This document shows positions 1 to 6,224 of a stretch of DNA of 10,701 bases, in pieces. Each line of letters starts with the position of its first letter. The stretch's first letter is position 1. The position numbers and the translations under genes were made by a program. Source of the DNA: Robiginitomaculum sp. (GTDB lineage: Bacteria > Pseudomonadota > Alphaproteobacteria > Caulobacterales > Maricaulaceae); contig JALWUB010000484.1 of the NCBI GenBank assembly GCA_026993275.1, positions 1-10,701 of the forward strand, in the 5' to 3' direction. The notes below the pieces were generated by a model. The model saw only the letters and a program-made list of their open reading frames with translations, was not told where the DNA came from and did no database searches.

Positions 1-160
1 CTTTTGCGCCGCGCCGGGATTGTTCCACAATTGCGGGTCTTCGGCGCGGGCGTTCAGCTCGTCCAGGCGTTTCTGGGCGCTGTCCCAGTCAAAGACGCCT
101 CCTCAGCAGTTCGATCGACTGCTTGATTTCTCCGGCGCGGGTCTGCAATTCGGCTCGCAT
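1..160 (-). CDS. prfB: Peptide chain release factor 2 (RF2), 5' end, with programmed +1 frameshift; cut by window edge
   Basis: RF2 recognises UGA and UAA stop codons on the ribosome and releases the finished protein. Reading the minus strand from ATG at 160-158 gives a 23-codon leader, MRAELQTRAGEIKQSIELL followed by RRRL, that stops at an in-frame TGA (91-89). Shifting +1 at CTT gives L-DWDSAQKRLDELNARAEDP and then QLWNNPGAAQK to the window edge. This matches the RF2 N-terminal region, where E. coli has DYDAKKERLEEVNAELEQP. The MRAE start is as I recall it from alphaproteobacterial RF2. A GGAG lies 11 nt before the ATG and an AGGG 4 nt before it; neither spacing is ideal. Because of the frameshift the gene looks like two short unrelated frames. 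In many alphaproteobacteria (family knowledge) a PBP1A gene precedes prfB; here it is replaced by non-coding and IS-derived sequence. Identification is firm; the catalytic GGQ domain lies outside the window. Confidence 0.93.
89..103 (-). promoter_or_regulatory. prfB: RF2 autoregulatory programmed +1 frameshift site
   Basis: On the minus strand the sequence reads AGGAGG (103-98), CGT, CTT, TGA, C. An internal Shine-Dalgarno-like AGGAGG sits three bases before the CTT slippery codon, which is followed by the in-frame stop TGA and a C. This is the same arrangement and spacing as the E. coli site (AGGGGG-UAU-CUU-UGA-C). Known mechanism: when RF2 is scarce the ribosome pauses at UGA, the P-site tRNA slips from CUU to UUU, and full-length RF2 is made; when RF2 is plentiful the leader is terminated. 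The downstream +1 frame encodes recognisable RF2, so the shift is functional rather than a sequencing error. Confidence 0.93.
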
Positions 161-506
161 CAGGCCCTGTTCTCCAAAACCATGTCAGGCCAAGCGCATA
201 ACCGCCTGCCGCGCCGAGGGCAAGATGCCTGTTGCATCTGGCCCGGACCGCCGCCCGCCGCAAGCCCTGACCGGCCCCGCCTCATCCCCGCCCAGACTTT
301 GCGGGGCCGGCAATGCGCGTGAATACGCCCTGTTTGCGCGCACCCGCAAGCCACTTTGTAAACCGGCTGATCCGCTATGATACGTCCCCTCGAGCCCTGA
401 CACATTTTCACGGCCGTTGCGGATGCTGGACCCGAAGGCACATGCGCGATGTTTTGAGCCTTTTGGCAAGGCGTTTCACCAAAGGCACGGCCCGGGCGCA
501 GCCGCG
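161..506. other. Intergenic region upstream of prfB, no convincing gene
   Basis: I see no supported gene on either strand. Open frames here translate into arginine-, glycine- and cysteine-rich strings with no family resemblance. It should contain the prfB promoter. The best candidate is a minus-strand -10 like TATCAT (382-377) with only a poor -35 about 16-17 nt upstream, and a TTTACA (362-357) lacks a good -10 partner. It also holds the inverted repeat at 271-310. Part may be degenerate IS sequence, since a transposase remnant begins at about 507. Confidence 0.5.
271..310. repeat. Perfect 10-bp inverted repeat (hairpin) in the prfB upstream region
   Basis: CCGGCCCCGC at 271-280 is exactly complementary to GCGGGGCCGG at 301-310, leaving a 20-nt loop. 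The stem is entirely G/C. There is no T-run on either side, so it is not a standard rho-independent terminator. It lies about 110 nt upstream of the prfB start and would fall in its 5' leader if the promoter is near 380. Its role is unknown; it could be a leader structure, a transcription barrier or an old element end. Confidence 0.55.
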
Positions 507-807
507 CACGAAACCCGGTATTTTCTGACGTCACTGCCGCTGGATCCACAACACTTGTTGCACATCAGCAAAAGCCACTGGGCCATCACAAACAATCTGC
601 ACTGGGTGTTCGATGTGCGCCTGAACGAAGACAGCAGCGACAGCAGCCGGGCCAGAAAAGATCACGCACCGGCCAATACCGGCGTCCTCAACCGTATTGC
701 CAGAAACATCCTGCAACTCATGGACAAGCCAAAAACACCCATCAGCCACAGAATGAAACAATGCGCATGGGGATGAAAACTACCTGCTCAACGCAATACC
801 CCTCCTG
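507..807 (+). pseudogene. ISAs1-family transposase, C-terminal remnant with frameshift
   Basis: The plus-strand frame beginning HETRYFLTSLPLDPQHLLHI continues with SKSHWAITNNLHWVFDV, NEDSS, RKDHAPAN, LNRIARNIL and KQCAW. This follows the C-terminal order of ISAs1/H-repeat transposases as I recall it (ETRYYLSSL, HWxIENxLHWVLDVxFxED, NxAxLRRLALNLL, KRxRAAWD). The catalytic core upstream is missing, and no matching frame is evident before about 500. At 769-772 a run of four Gs leads into TGA (774-776). Dropping one G restores WDENYLLNAIPLL to about 807, resembling the usual AWDDDYLL tail, so the fragment also carries a frameshift. The family's IEN is ITN here. It is a dead IS relic with no detectable terminal repeat pair. 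Exact boundaries are uncertain. Confidence 0.8.
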
Positions 808-824
808 GCAGGCAGGAGGGGTAT
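796..824 (-). terminator. Strong hairpin, probable terminator of the porin-pstS operon
   Basis: ATACCCCTCCTG (796-807) pairs perfectly with CAGGAGGGGTAT (813-824) around a 5-nt loop, a 12-bp stem starting 28 nt beyond the pstS stop. There is no real T-run after it on the minus strand (it continues TATTGCG), so it is not a classical intrinsic terminator. It may terminate weakly, stabilise the mRNA 3' end, or act in both directions. The left arm overlaps the tail of the transposase remnant. Confidence 0.6.
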
Positions 825-852
825 CCGGAAAAGCCGTCAGGAAAGACCGCCG

Positions 853-1983
853 TCACGGGCTCTGGGTCATGACCTTGAGCGCCCGCGCTGCCGCGCCGAT
901 GGTTTCCCGCTGCGCTTCAGGCAGGGGAATCAGCCCCTTGTCGGCAAGATAGCCATAATCGCCCCAGGCATCTTCCGAGGTGAATTCGGCAACATATTCG
1001 GGAATGCCCGGCACCAGGCCCACATGCTGTTTCTTGACGTAGAAGAAAAGATCGCGGGAGATCGGATAGCTGCCATCGGCGATGTTGTCGAAATCAGGCG
1101 CCTTGCCCTCGATCACCGCGCCCTTGATGGCATCGCCATTCTGTTCGAGATAGGAAAACCCGAACACGCCGATGGCGCTGGGGGTTTTCTCCAGGGTCTG
1201 GACAATCGCGTTGTCGTTCTCGCCGGCATCGATCCAGGCGCCATCCTCGCGCAGGCGCTGGGCAATGCGGGCAAAGATCTTCTTGCCTGCCAGCGGTTTG
1301 CCTTCGCCATCCCTGACCAGGGCGGACGGCAGGACCTTGGTCAGCCGCTCATAGTCCGCGCTGCCCGGCCTGGCCTTCTTGAGCGCATGCAGGCAGGCGA
1401 TTTCGTCTGCGCCCTTTTCCATGGCGATCTCGACAAAGGCGTCACGGGTGCCCGATGTCGGCGGCGGTCCGTAGACCTCGATGGCCTCATCCGGCAAGGC
1501 CGGGTCGATCTGCGACCAGGTCTTGTAGGGATTGTCCTTGAGCACGCAATTGTCATCGGCCACCGGCACCTGCGCGGCCAGGGCCAGATAGACCTGTTTC
1601 AGGCTCAGCTTGAACACCGGGGCGCTTTTGGCATTGGCGATGGCAATGCCGTCAAAGCCGATCTTGACCTCGACAATCTGGGTCACGCCATTCTGGTGGC
1701 AGGTGTTCCACTCGCTCGCCTTCATGCGCCGCGAGGCGTTGGTGATGTCGGGTGTGTCAAGACTGACGCCCTGGCAGAACAGCTTCATGCCGCCGCCGGA
1801 GCCGGTGCTCTCCACAACCGGCACCGGGAAGCCGGTTTTGGCGCCAAAGTTTTCCGCCACCGCGGTGGAAAACGGATACACCGTCGAGGAGCCGACAATG
1901 TGAATGGTGTCGCGGGCCAGGGCTGGCGCGGCGAGAAGGCCGAGAGCAGCAGCCAGGCCAAGAGTTTTCAGGGCTGTGGTCAT
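853..1983 (-). CDS. pstS: PstS-family periplasmic phosphate-binding protein
   Basis: This protein binds inorganic phosphate in the periplasm for delivery to the PstCAB importer. The signal peptide is MTTALKTLGLAAALGLLAAPALA, with likely cleavage after ALA. Mature motifs are typical of PstS: GSSTVYPF (about residues 31-38), ESTGSGGGMK (58-67), DITNASRRMK (79-88), a GFDGIAIAN strand (109-117) and PTSGTRD (175-181), the phosphate-contacting loops of the family. The length of 376 residues is in the family range. Two starts are possible. ATG at 1983 sits 8 nt after AAGGA (1996-1992), while ATG at 1989 is only 2 nt away, so 1983 is preferred. The gene starts 35 nt after the porin stop, so the two are probably co-transcribed from the PHO-box promoter at 3227-3244. 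No pstC, pstA or pstB is present in the window. It may feed a distant PstCAB or have another role. Confidence 0.9.
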   Translation of the reverse strand: MTTALKTLGLAAALGLLAAPALARDTIHIVGSSTVYPFSTAVAENFGAKTGFPVPVVESTGSGGGMKLFCQGVSLDTPDITNASRRMKASEWNTCHQNGVTQIVEVKIGFDGIAIANAKSAPVFKLSLKQVYLALAAQVPVADDNCVLKDNPYKTWSQIDPALPDEAIEVYGPPPTSGTRDAFVEIAMEKGADEIACLHALKKARPGSADYERLTKVLPSALVRDGEGKPLAGKKIFARIAQRLREDGAWIDAGENDNAIVQTLEKTPSAIGVFGFSYLEQNGDAIKGAVIEGKAPDFDNIADGSYPISRDLFFYVKKQHVGLVPGIPEYVAEFTSEDAWGDYGYLADKGLIPLPEAQRETIGAAARALKVMTQSP

Positions 1984-2018
1984 GAGCATGATCCTTGTTT
2001 TGCCGTGAGAAAATGGGG

Positions 2019-3158
2019 CTAGAAATCGTATTGCAGGCGCATTTGCACGCCATCGGAATGGCCGCGGCCGAATTTGGCATTGCCGCGGGCATTCGCATGA
2101 ATGGCGTTGAGCATGACACGGGTATGGCTTTGCGGATACCAGTTCAGCGCCAGCGTCCAGGTCTCCATCTTGCCAGCATTGGCGCTGTCAAGGCTGAGCG
2201 TGTCAAAGCGCCCGGCGATCTCCCAGGCGCCAAGACCGCCCGCGCCAACGGGGCGGTTTGGCTTGATGCGCGAAAATGCCCCCTTGCTGACACTGTAGGG
2301 GCGGCTCTCGCCGCTCAGAAACCAGCCCGCCTGAAGGAAAAACCCCTCATTGGTGGTCAGCGCATCCTGAGTCATCCATTCGCCCTCTGCATGAAAGGGA
2401 CCGCGGACATAGGCGCCCTCAAGGCCGTAGAGCGTCGCATTCTTGCCCTGGGAGCTGACGTCAACCAGGCGCTGCGCCAGATGCATGCGCGGCCGGGCGC
2501 GGATCCGGATCTGTTCGCCGGCATTGCCGTCAAAGCGGCGCACGCTGGCGCCAAGGTGCAGCGTGCGGGTGTTGCCGTGCAGCGGCGCAAAGGTGGCGCG
2601 CGCCGCATAGCTGTGCTGGTTGGAAAACAGGCTTTCATGGTCATAGAGCACGGCGTTCAGATCATTGCCGAAGGCCCCGGCATGCAGCGAATAATTGCTG
2701 CCATGGGTGCTCAGCACCGCGCCAAAGCGGCGCGACAGGGCAAAGGCGTCGGTCACGGTGCCGCGCTCCAGAAAGGTGGTGAAACGCCCGGACGTCTGTT
2801 CTTCCAGCGAATTGGGGGTCTTCTGGTTGCCGATGGTGAGGGCCGTGCTCTTGCTGAACCTGTATGTCAGCTTGACATCCTTGGCCCTGGGATCGTGCAC
2901 GCCGATATCGCCGCCGCGCTCGAAGTCGAATTCGGCAACATATTTGAAGCGCCCGCCAATCTTGCCGTGAATGCCAAGACGCGCGGTGCGCACTTCGGAA
3001 TCGCTATCGTTCCGGTTCAGGCCGGGCAGGGCATAGTCGATATTGGCAAAATCGACCAGCAGCCGCCCGCGCGGCGCAATGGTAAAGCCATCTCCTGCCC
3101 TGGCCGCCGCAGGCAAGGCCAGCGCAGGCGCCAGCATGGCAAAGACGATGCGTTTCAT
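2019..3158 (-). CDS. Phosphate-selective porin O/P family outer-membrane porin
   Basis: Predicted outer-membrane beta-barrel channel for phosphate or polyphosphate, of the OprO/OprP (Porin_O_P) type. The signal peptide MKRIVFAMLAPALALPAAARA is followed by APRGRLLVDFANIDY, then alternating amphipathic strands such as RLGIHGKIGGRFKYVAEFDF. The family-like stretch LTYRFSKSTALTIGNQKTPN-SLEEQTSG-RFTTFLERG comes next, and the protein ends in MRLQYDF with the terminal aromatic residue expected of outer-membrane barrels. The 379-residue length is in family range. The start at 3158 is chosen because GGAG lies 7 nt upstream and the signal peptide begins there; a longer frame to 3233 would add an arginine-rich tail and overlap the PHO box. 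It is the first gene of a likely porin-pstS operon. Substrate selectivity is inferred from family, neighbours and the PHO box; the lysine ladder of OprP cannot be judged by eye. Confidence 0.87.
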   Translation of the reverse strand: MKRIVFAMLAPALALPAAARAGDGFTIAPRGRLLVDFANIDYALPGLNRNDSDSEVRTARLGIHGKIGGRFKYVAEFDFERGGDIGVHDPRAKDVKLTYRFSKSTALTIGNQKTPNSLEEQTSGRFTTFLERGTVTDAFALSRRFGAVLSTHGSNYSLHAGAFGNDLNAVLYDHESLFSNQHSYAARATFAPLHGNTRTLHLGASVRRFDGNAGEQIRIRARPRMHLAQRLVDVSSQGKNATLYGLEGAYVRGPFHAEGEWMTQDALTTNEGFFLQAGWFLSGESRPYSVSKGAFSRIKPNRPVGAGGLGAWEIAGRFDTLSLDSANAGKMETWTLALNWYPQSHTRVMLNAIHANARGNAKFGRGHSDGVQMRLQYDF

Positions 3159-3226
3159 ATCCCCTCTCCGCACATGGTCCGGCGCGCAGCGATTCGCCCC
3201 GGGCAGGCTCCTGTTAGAGCGGGAAT

Positions 3227-3244
3227 ATGACAAGCCCGTGACAG
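3227..3244 (-). promoter_or_regulatory. PHO box (PhoB binding site) upstream of porin-pstS
   Basis: The minus strand reads CTGTCACGGGCTTGTCAT, two 7-mer half-sites (CTGTCAC and TTGTCAT) separated by 4 nt, an 11-nt period. This agrees with the known PHO-box layout CTGTCAT-N4-CTGTCAT in 13 of 14 half-site positions if C or T is allowed last. Ten nt further downstream is TAACAG, a weak -10 at the usual spacing for PhoB-activated promoters. It lies 69 nt upstream of the porin ATG, directly after the end of the upstream transporter gene, giving porin-pstS its own promoter. Confidence 0.82.
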
Positions 3245-3252
3245 GCCTGGGC

Positions 3253-5190
3253 CTACATCAGGCGCTTGCGCAACACCTGGCTGAGCATGTCCACCAGGGT
3301 GACGGCAACGATGATGATGACCAGAATCGCCGCCGTCTTGCCATACTGGAAGGAGCGGATCTGCTCGAACAGAAGCTGGCCGATGCCGCCGGCGCCGATC
3401 AGGCCCAATATGGTGGCCGAACGGGTGTTGGTCTCAAAGCGGTAGAGCGCATAGGAAGTCCACAGTGGCGCGACTTGCGGAATCACCCCCCAGATGACCT
3501 CGTGAATGGGCCGCGCCCCGGTGGCGCGCACGCCCTCGACCGGACCCGGGTCCATGGCCTCGACGGCCTCGGAGAACAATTTGGCCAGCACCCCGGTGGT
3601 GTGCAGCGCCAGCGCCATCACCCCGGCAAAGGGCCCGAGCCCGACCGTGACCACAAACATGGTGCCAACCACCAGTTCGTTGATCGAGCGGAACGCATCC
3701 ATCAGCCGCCGGGTGACAAACACCACGGGCGCCGGGGCGACATTGCGCGAGGACAGCAGCCCGAACGGAATGGCGAACAGGATGGACAGGAAGGTGCCCC
3801 ACAGGGCGATCTGAATGGTCACCGACATTTGCTGCAAATAGAGCCAGCCCTCCTTCCAGTCCATGTGCAGGAAGCCGGCGGCGTATTCGCCCATCTTGTC
3901 GGCATTGTGGATCAGTGCCGGGGTCTTGTAGATTTCCGCCGCCACATAGGCCCAGACCAGCAGCGCCAGAAACACCGCGCCCACGGCGGCATCGAAGATG
4001 CGGTCGCGTACCGGTTTCTTCGGCCCGGGGCCGCGGCTTGCCGAGCCCCAGAAAAACAGCGCGAATGCGATCAGGCCGATGCTCAGGGTGAAGGCCAGCC
4101 GCCGCCAGGGCACGGCCTTGAAGCGCGAGCGGTTGCTCTTGCCGGCAAGGGCATCGACACCCTTGGCCTTGATGATGCGGTGCTCCTCTGCGCCAAGACT
4201 TTTCAGCTTTGCCTGCAAGGCGGCCAGCCTGGCGGCGCGCTCGGCCTCGCTCAGATGCGGGTCGGCGCGCACCTCGGCCATGTCGCGGACAATTTCCATG
4301 CGCCGGATCGGATCAAGATGCGCATTGGACGAGGGCAGGAAGGTGCCAAAATCCAGCTCTGCCAGCACTTTTCTTTGCCGCAGCAATTCCTGCGGCGAAT
4401 CGGCGCGGCGCCCATAGGTCATGAAAAAATACATCACCTTTTCCTTGGTGCGCTGGTCCAGATCCTTGCGCCAGATGATCGGGTCGGTCTGGATCAGCGG
4501 CGACTGCCATAGCACCCGCAGGCGGTTGAGCACTTCGGGCCGGGTGCGCTTCAGGCGCTTCAGATTGGTGGTGTTGTTGGTGGCCACATCGAGCAAATGG
4601 TTGGCGACGGCAAGGCCGTTGGCCTCGTGGCTGGCATTGGTGACGTTCCTGAAGCACTCGGTCGGATCAATGCCGCGCGGCGCAAAGATATAGGCCATGG
4701 GGGCCAGGGTGCCGGAAGTGGAATTGGGATCGCCCATGCCGAAATTGATGGTCTTGTCGCATTTGAGAATATCATCAAGGGTGTGATAGGGGCTGTCGGC
4801 GGGCACCAGCAGGATGGAGTAATAGCCCGGCGCGCCATCGGGATAGGTGGCCTTGGCGAACACCTCGCCATTGGCGCGCCGCACCGCTTCCAGGCCGGAC
4901 TTGTTGGAAAACCAGGCCACCTGGACGCGGTTGAAGCGCATCGCCTCGATCAGGCTGGAATAGTCGGCAACAAACAGCACATTGACCTTGAGCCCGGTCA
5001 TTTTGGCCATGTCGTCGATGAAGGGCTGCCAGAGGATGGACAGGTTTTCGCTCGATTCGGTTGGCAGGACGCCAAAATTGATCTCGGTGCGCGGCGCACT
5101 GGCATGCCGTCCGGCGCTGGCCTCCTGGGCCAGGGTTGCCGGGGCCAGCAGCAGGAGAACCAGCAGGCAGGCGGTCACAGTCCGGATCAT
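3253..5190 (-). CDS. phnDE: PhnD-PhnE fusion: phosphonate/phosphate-type ABC transporter binding domain joined to permease
   Basis: This single 645-residue protein combines the substrate-binding and permease subunits of a Phn-type importer. Residues 1-21 are a signal sequence ([13 protein letters not shown]). Residues 36-300 are a PhnD-like periplasmic domain: [13 protein letters not shown] (38-50), [13 protein letters not shown] (91-103) and the anion-binding GDPNSTSG (153-160). Residues 300-350 are charged and helical. A membrane span at 365-382 leads to a basic loop (KKPVRDR), then a span at 401-420 and the PhnE-like permease. The permease includes [13 protein letters not shown] (458-470), [12 protein letters not shown] (501-512) and an EAA-type loop [20 protein letters not shown] (541-560) before IWGVIPQ. 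The start has GGAGG 7 nt upstream and overlaps the phnC stop (ATGA), implying translational coupling. There is no stop or frame change between the halves. Substrate could be phosphonate, phosphite or phosphate; no C-P lyase genes are nearby. Confidence 0.92.
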   Translation of the reverse strand: MIRTVTACLLVLLLLAPATLAQEASAGRHASAPRTEINFGVLPTESSENLSILWQPFIDDMAKMTGLKVNVLFVADYSSLIEAMRFNRVQVAWFSNKSGLEAVRRANGEVFAKATYPDGAPGYYSILLVPADSPYHTLDDILKCDKTINFGMGDPNSTSGTLAPMAYIFAPRGIDPTECFRNVTNASHEANGLAVANHLLDVATNNTTNLKRLKRTRPEVLNRLRVLWQSPLIQTDPIIWRKDLDQRTKEKVMYFFMTYGRRADSPQELLRQRKVLAELDFGTFLPSSNAHLDPIRRMEIVRDMAEVRADPHLSEAERAARLAALQAKLKSLGAEEHRIIKAKGVDALAGKSNRSRFKAVPWRRLAFTLSIGLIAFALFFWGSASRGPGPKKPVRDRIFDAAVGAVFLALLVWAYVAAEIYKTPALIHNADKMGEYAAGFLHMDWKEGWLYLQQMSVTIQIALWGTFLSILFAIPFGLLSSRNVAPAPVVFVTRRLMDAFRSINELVVGTMFVVTVGLGPFAGVMALALHTTGVLAKLFSEAVEAMDPGPVEGVRATGARPIHEVIWGVIPQVAPLWTSYALYRFETNTRSATILGLIGAGGIGQLLFEQIRSFQYGKTAAILVIIIVAVTLVDMLSQVLRKRLM

Positions 5191-6017
5191 TGCGCGGCCT
5201 CCGCTGTCCAGAACGCATCTTCGTATTCGTCGCCGTAAATCTCGATCAGGCGGGAACGGTTGAGGGCGGACGCCGGGCCGTCAAAAACGATTTTTCCGGC
5301 TTTCAGCGCAATCACCCGCTGGCAATAGCGCATGGCATAATCGACCTGGTGCAGCGAGACGATCACGGTCAGGCCGTCGCGCGCGTTCAGCTCCTGCAGC
5401 AATTCCATCACCTTTCGCGCCGATACCGGGTCCAGCGAGGCAATCGGCTCATCGGCGAGGATCATGCGCGCACGCTGCACCAGGGCACGGGCAATGGCGG
5501 CGCGCTGCATCTGCCCGCCGGACAGCTTGGCGGTGCGCCGCCCGGCAAATTCGGCAACGCCGACCCGCTCCAGCGCCGCCATGGCATGGGCCCGGTCCTC
5601 ATTGGGGAACGCGCCGAGCACACCGCGCCAGGACGGAATGCGCCCGAGGCAGCCCAGCAGCGCATTGGTGAACAGGCTGAGGCGGCCTACCAGATTGAAG
5701 GACTGAAAGATGAAGCCGATATCGCGGCGGCGGTAGCGCAAACCCTTGGCAAGACGGCCATCGCGCTGCACCTTGCGCCCGAACACCTCGATGCGCCCGG
5801 AGCCGGGGTCCGTGACCTGCAGACCGTTGAGGGTGCGCAACAGGGTCGATTTTCCCGACCCCGAAGCCCCGATCAGGGCGACCATTTCACCGGTATCGAC
5901 CTTGAGATCAACACCATCGAGCGCCTTGAACGGCCCAAAGGAAACGCTGCTGTGCTGCACCACCAGCGCCGGGGCGTTACCGCCGCCCCGTCCCGCGGGT
6001 TTGCTGTTTTCGGCCAT
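5187..6017 (-). CDS. phnC: PhnC-type ABC transporter ATP-binding protein
   Basis: This cytoplasmic ATPase energises the PhnD-PhnE fusion permease encoded immediately downstream. All nucleotide-binding motifs are intact: Walker [10 protein letters not shown] (residues 50-58), Q-loop Q105 in IFQSFNLV, signature LSGGQMQR (165-172), Walker B MILADEP (185-191) with DPVSA, and H-loop H223 in [23 protein letters not shown] (108-122) and [14 protein letters not shown] are characteristic of PhnC rather than general ABC ATPases. The length of 276 residues fits the family. The start at 6017 is chosen because GGAG lies 7 nt upstream and the conserved region follows soon; a frame to 6212 would run through the upstream terminator. 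Its TGA overlaps the ATG of the next gene by four bases. It is first in the operon; transport of phosphate, phosphite or phosphonate cannot be decided from sequence. Confidence 0.93.
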   Translation of the reverse strand: MAENSKPAGRGGGNAPALVVQHSSVSFGPFKALDGVDLKVDTGEMVALIGASGSGKSTLLRTLNGLQVTDPGSGRIEVFGRKVQRDGRLAKGLRYRRRDIGFIFQSFNLVGRLSLFTNALLGCLGRIPSWRGVLGAFPNEDRAHAMAALERVGVAEFAGRRTAKLSGGQMQRAAIARALVQRARMILADEPIASLDPVSARKVMELLQELNARDGLTVIVSLHQVDYAMRYCQRVIALKAGKIVFDGPASALNRSRLIEIYGDEYEDAFWTAEAAQ

Positions 6018-6048
6018 TCCGGGTCTCCCCCACACACCACAGGTGCTT

Positions 6049-6066
6049 GCACACCAATGTGACAGC
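6049..6066 (-). promoter_or_regulatory. Possible PHO box upstream of phnC (one good half-site only)
   Basis: The minus strand reads CTGTCAC, ATTG, GTGTGCA. The first half-site is perfect and 43 nt upstream of the phnC ATG, but the second matches only 3 of 7 positions. It lies between the terminator (6174-6203) and phnC, where the operon promoter must be. It is supported mainly by stronger boxes elsewhere in the same cluster; PhoB binding here is tentative. No convincing -10 is visible. Confidence 0.4.
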
Positions 6067-6173
6067 CATATTTCTCTTTCGCGGAAAACTGGCGGTCTCG
6101 ACTCGGAAGCTGATTGTGCAGCCCCGCCCGCGAAGGGCAAGGACTTTTTTGCACCCGCACGCCCGGCAGGCAC

Positions 6174-6203
6174 AAAAACGGGGCGGCCCGATGGACCGCC
6201 CCG
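6174..6203 (-). terminator. Rho-independent terminator of the TonB-dependent receptor gene
   Basis: On the minus strand GGGGCGG (6202-6196), a 9-nt loop and CCGCCCC (6186-6180) form a GC-rich stem. One further C-G pair closes its base, and it is followed at once by a five-T run (6178-6174). It starts 22 nt after the receptor stop codon. It insulates the receptor from phnC, so the transporter operon must have its own promoter between 6173 and 6018. Confidence 0.9.
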
Positions 6204-6224
6204 CCAGATCAAGCCTGCAAAAGC

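Noticed and set aside
160..549. 129-codon minus-strand frame whose TGA overlaps the prfB ATG
   Set aside because: The overlap looks like coupling, but the translation resembles no family, has random-looking composition and overlaps the transposase remnant on the other strand.
1995..3230. 411-codon plus-strand frame opposite the porin
   Set aside because: Low-complexity A/R/G-rich shadow of the porin, which has a signal peptide, good Shine-Dalgarno and C-terminal aromatic residue.
3159..3233. Longer N-terminus for the porin
   Set aside because: It would place arginine-rich residues before the signal peptide and translate through the PHO box; the start at 3158 has a good Shine-Dalgarno.
3043..4512. 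489-codon plus-strand frame opposite the porin start and the permease
   Set aside because: It runs across two genes and an intergenic PHO box, is rich in H, Q, R and G, and shows no domain.
6018..6212. Longer N-terminus for PhnC
   Set aside because: It would extend through the intrinsic terminator at 6174-6203 and add residues unlike the family.
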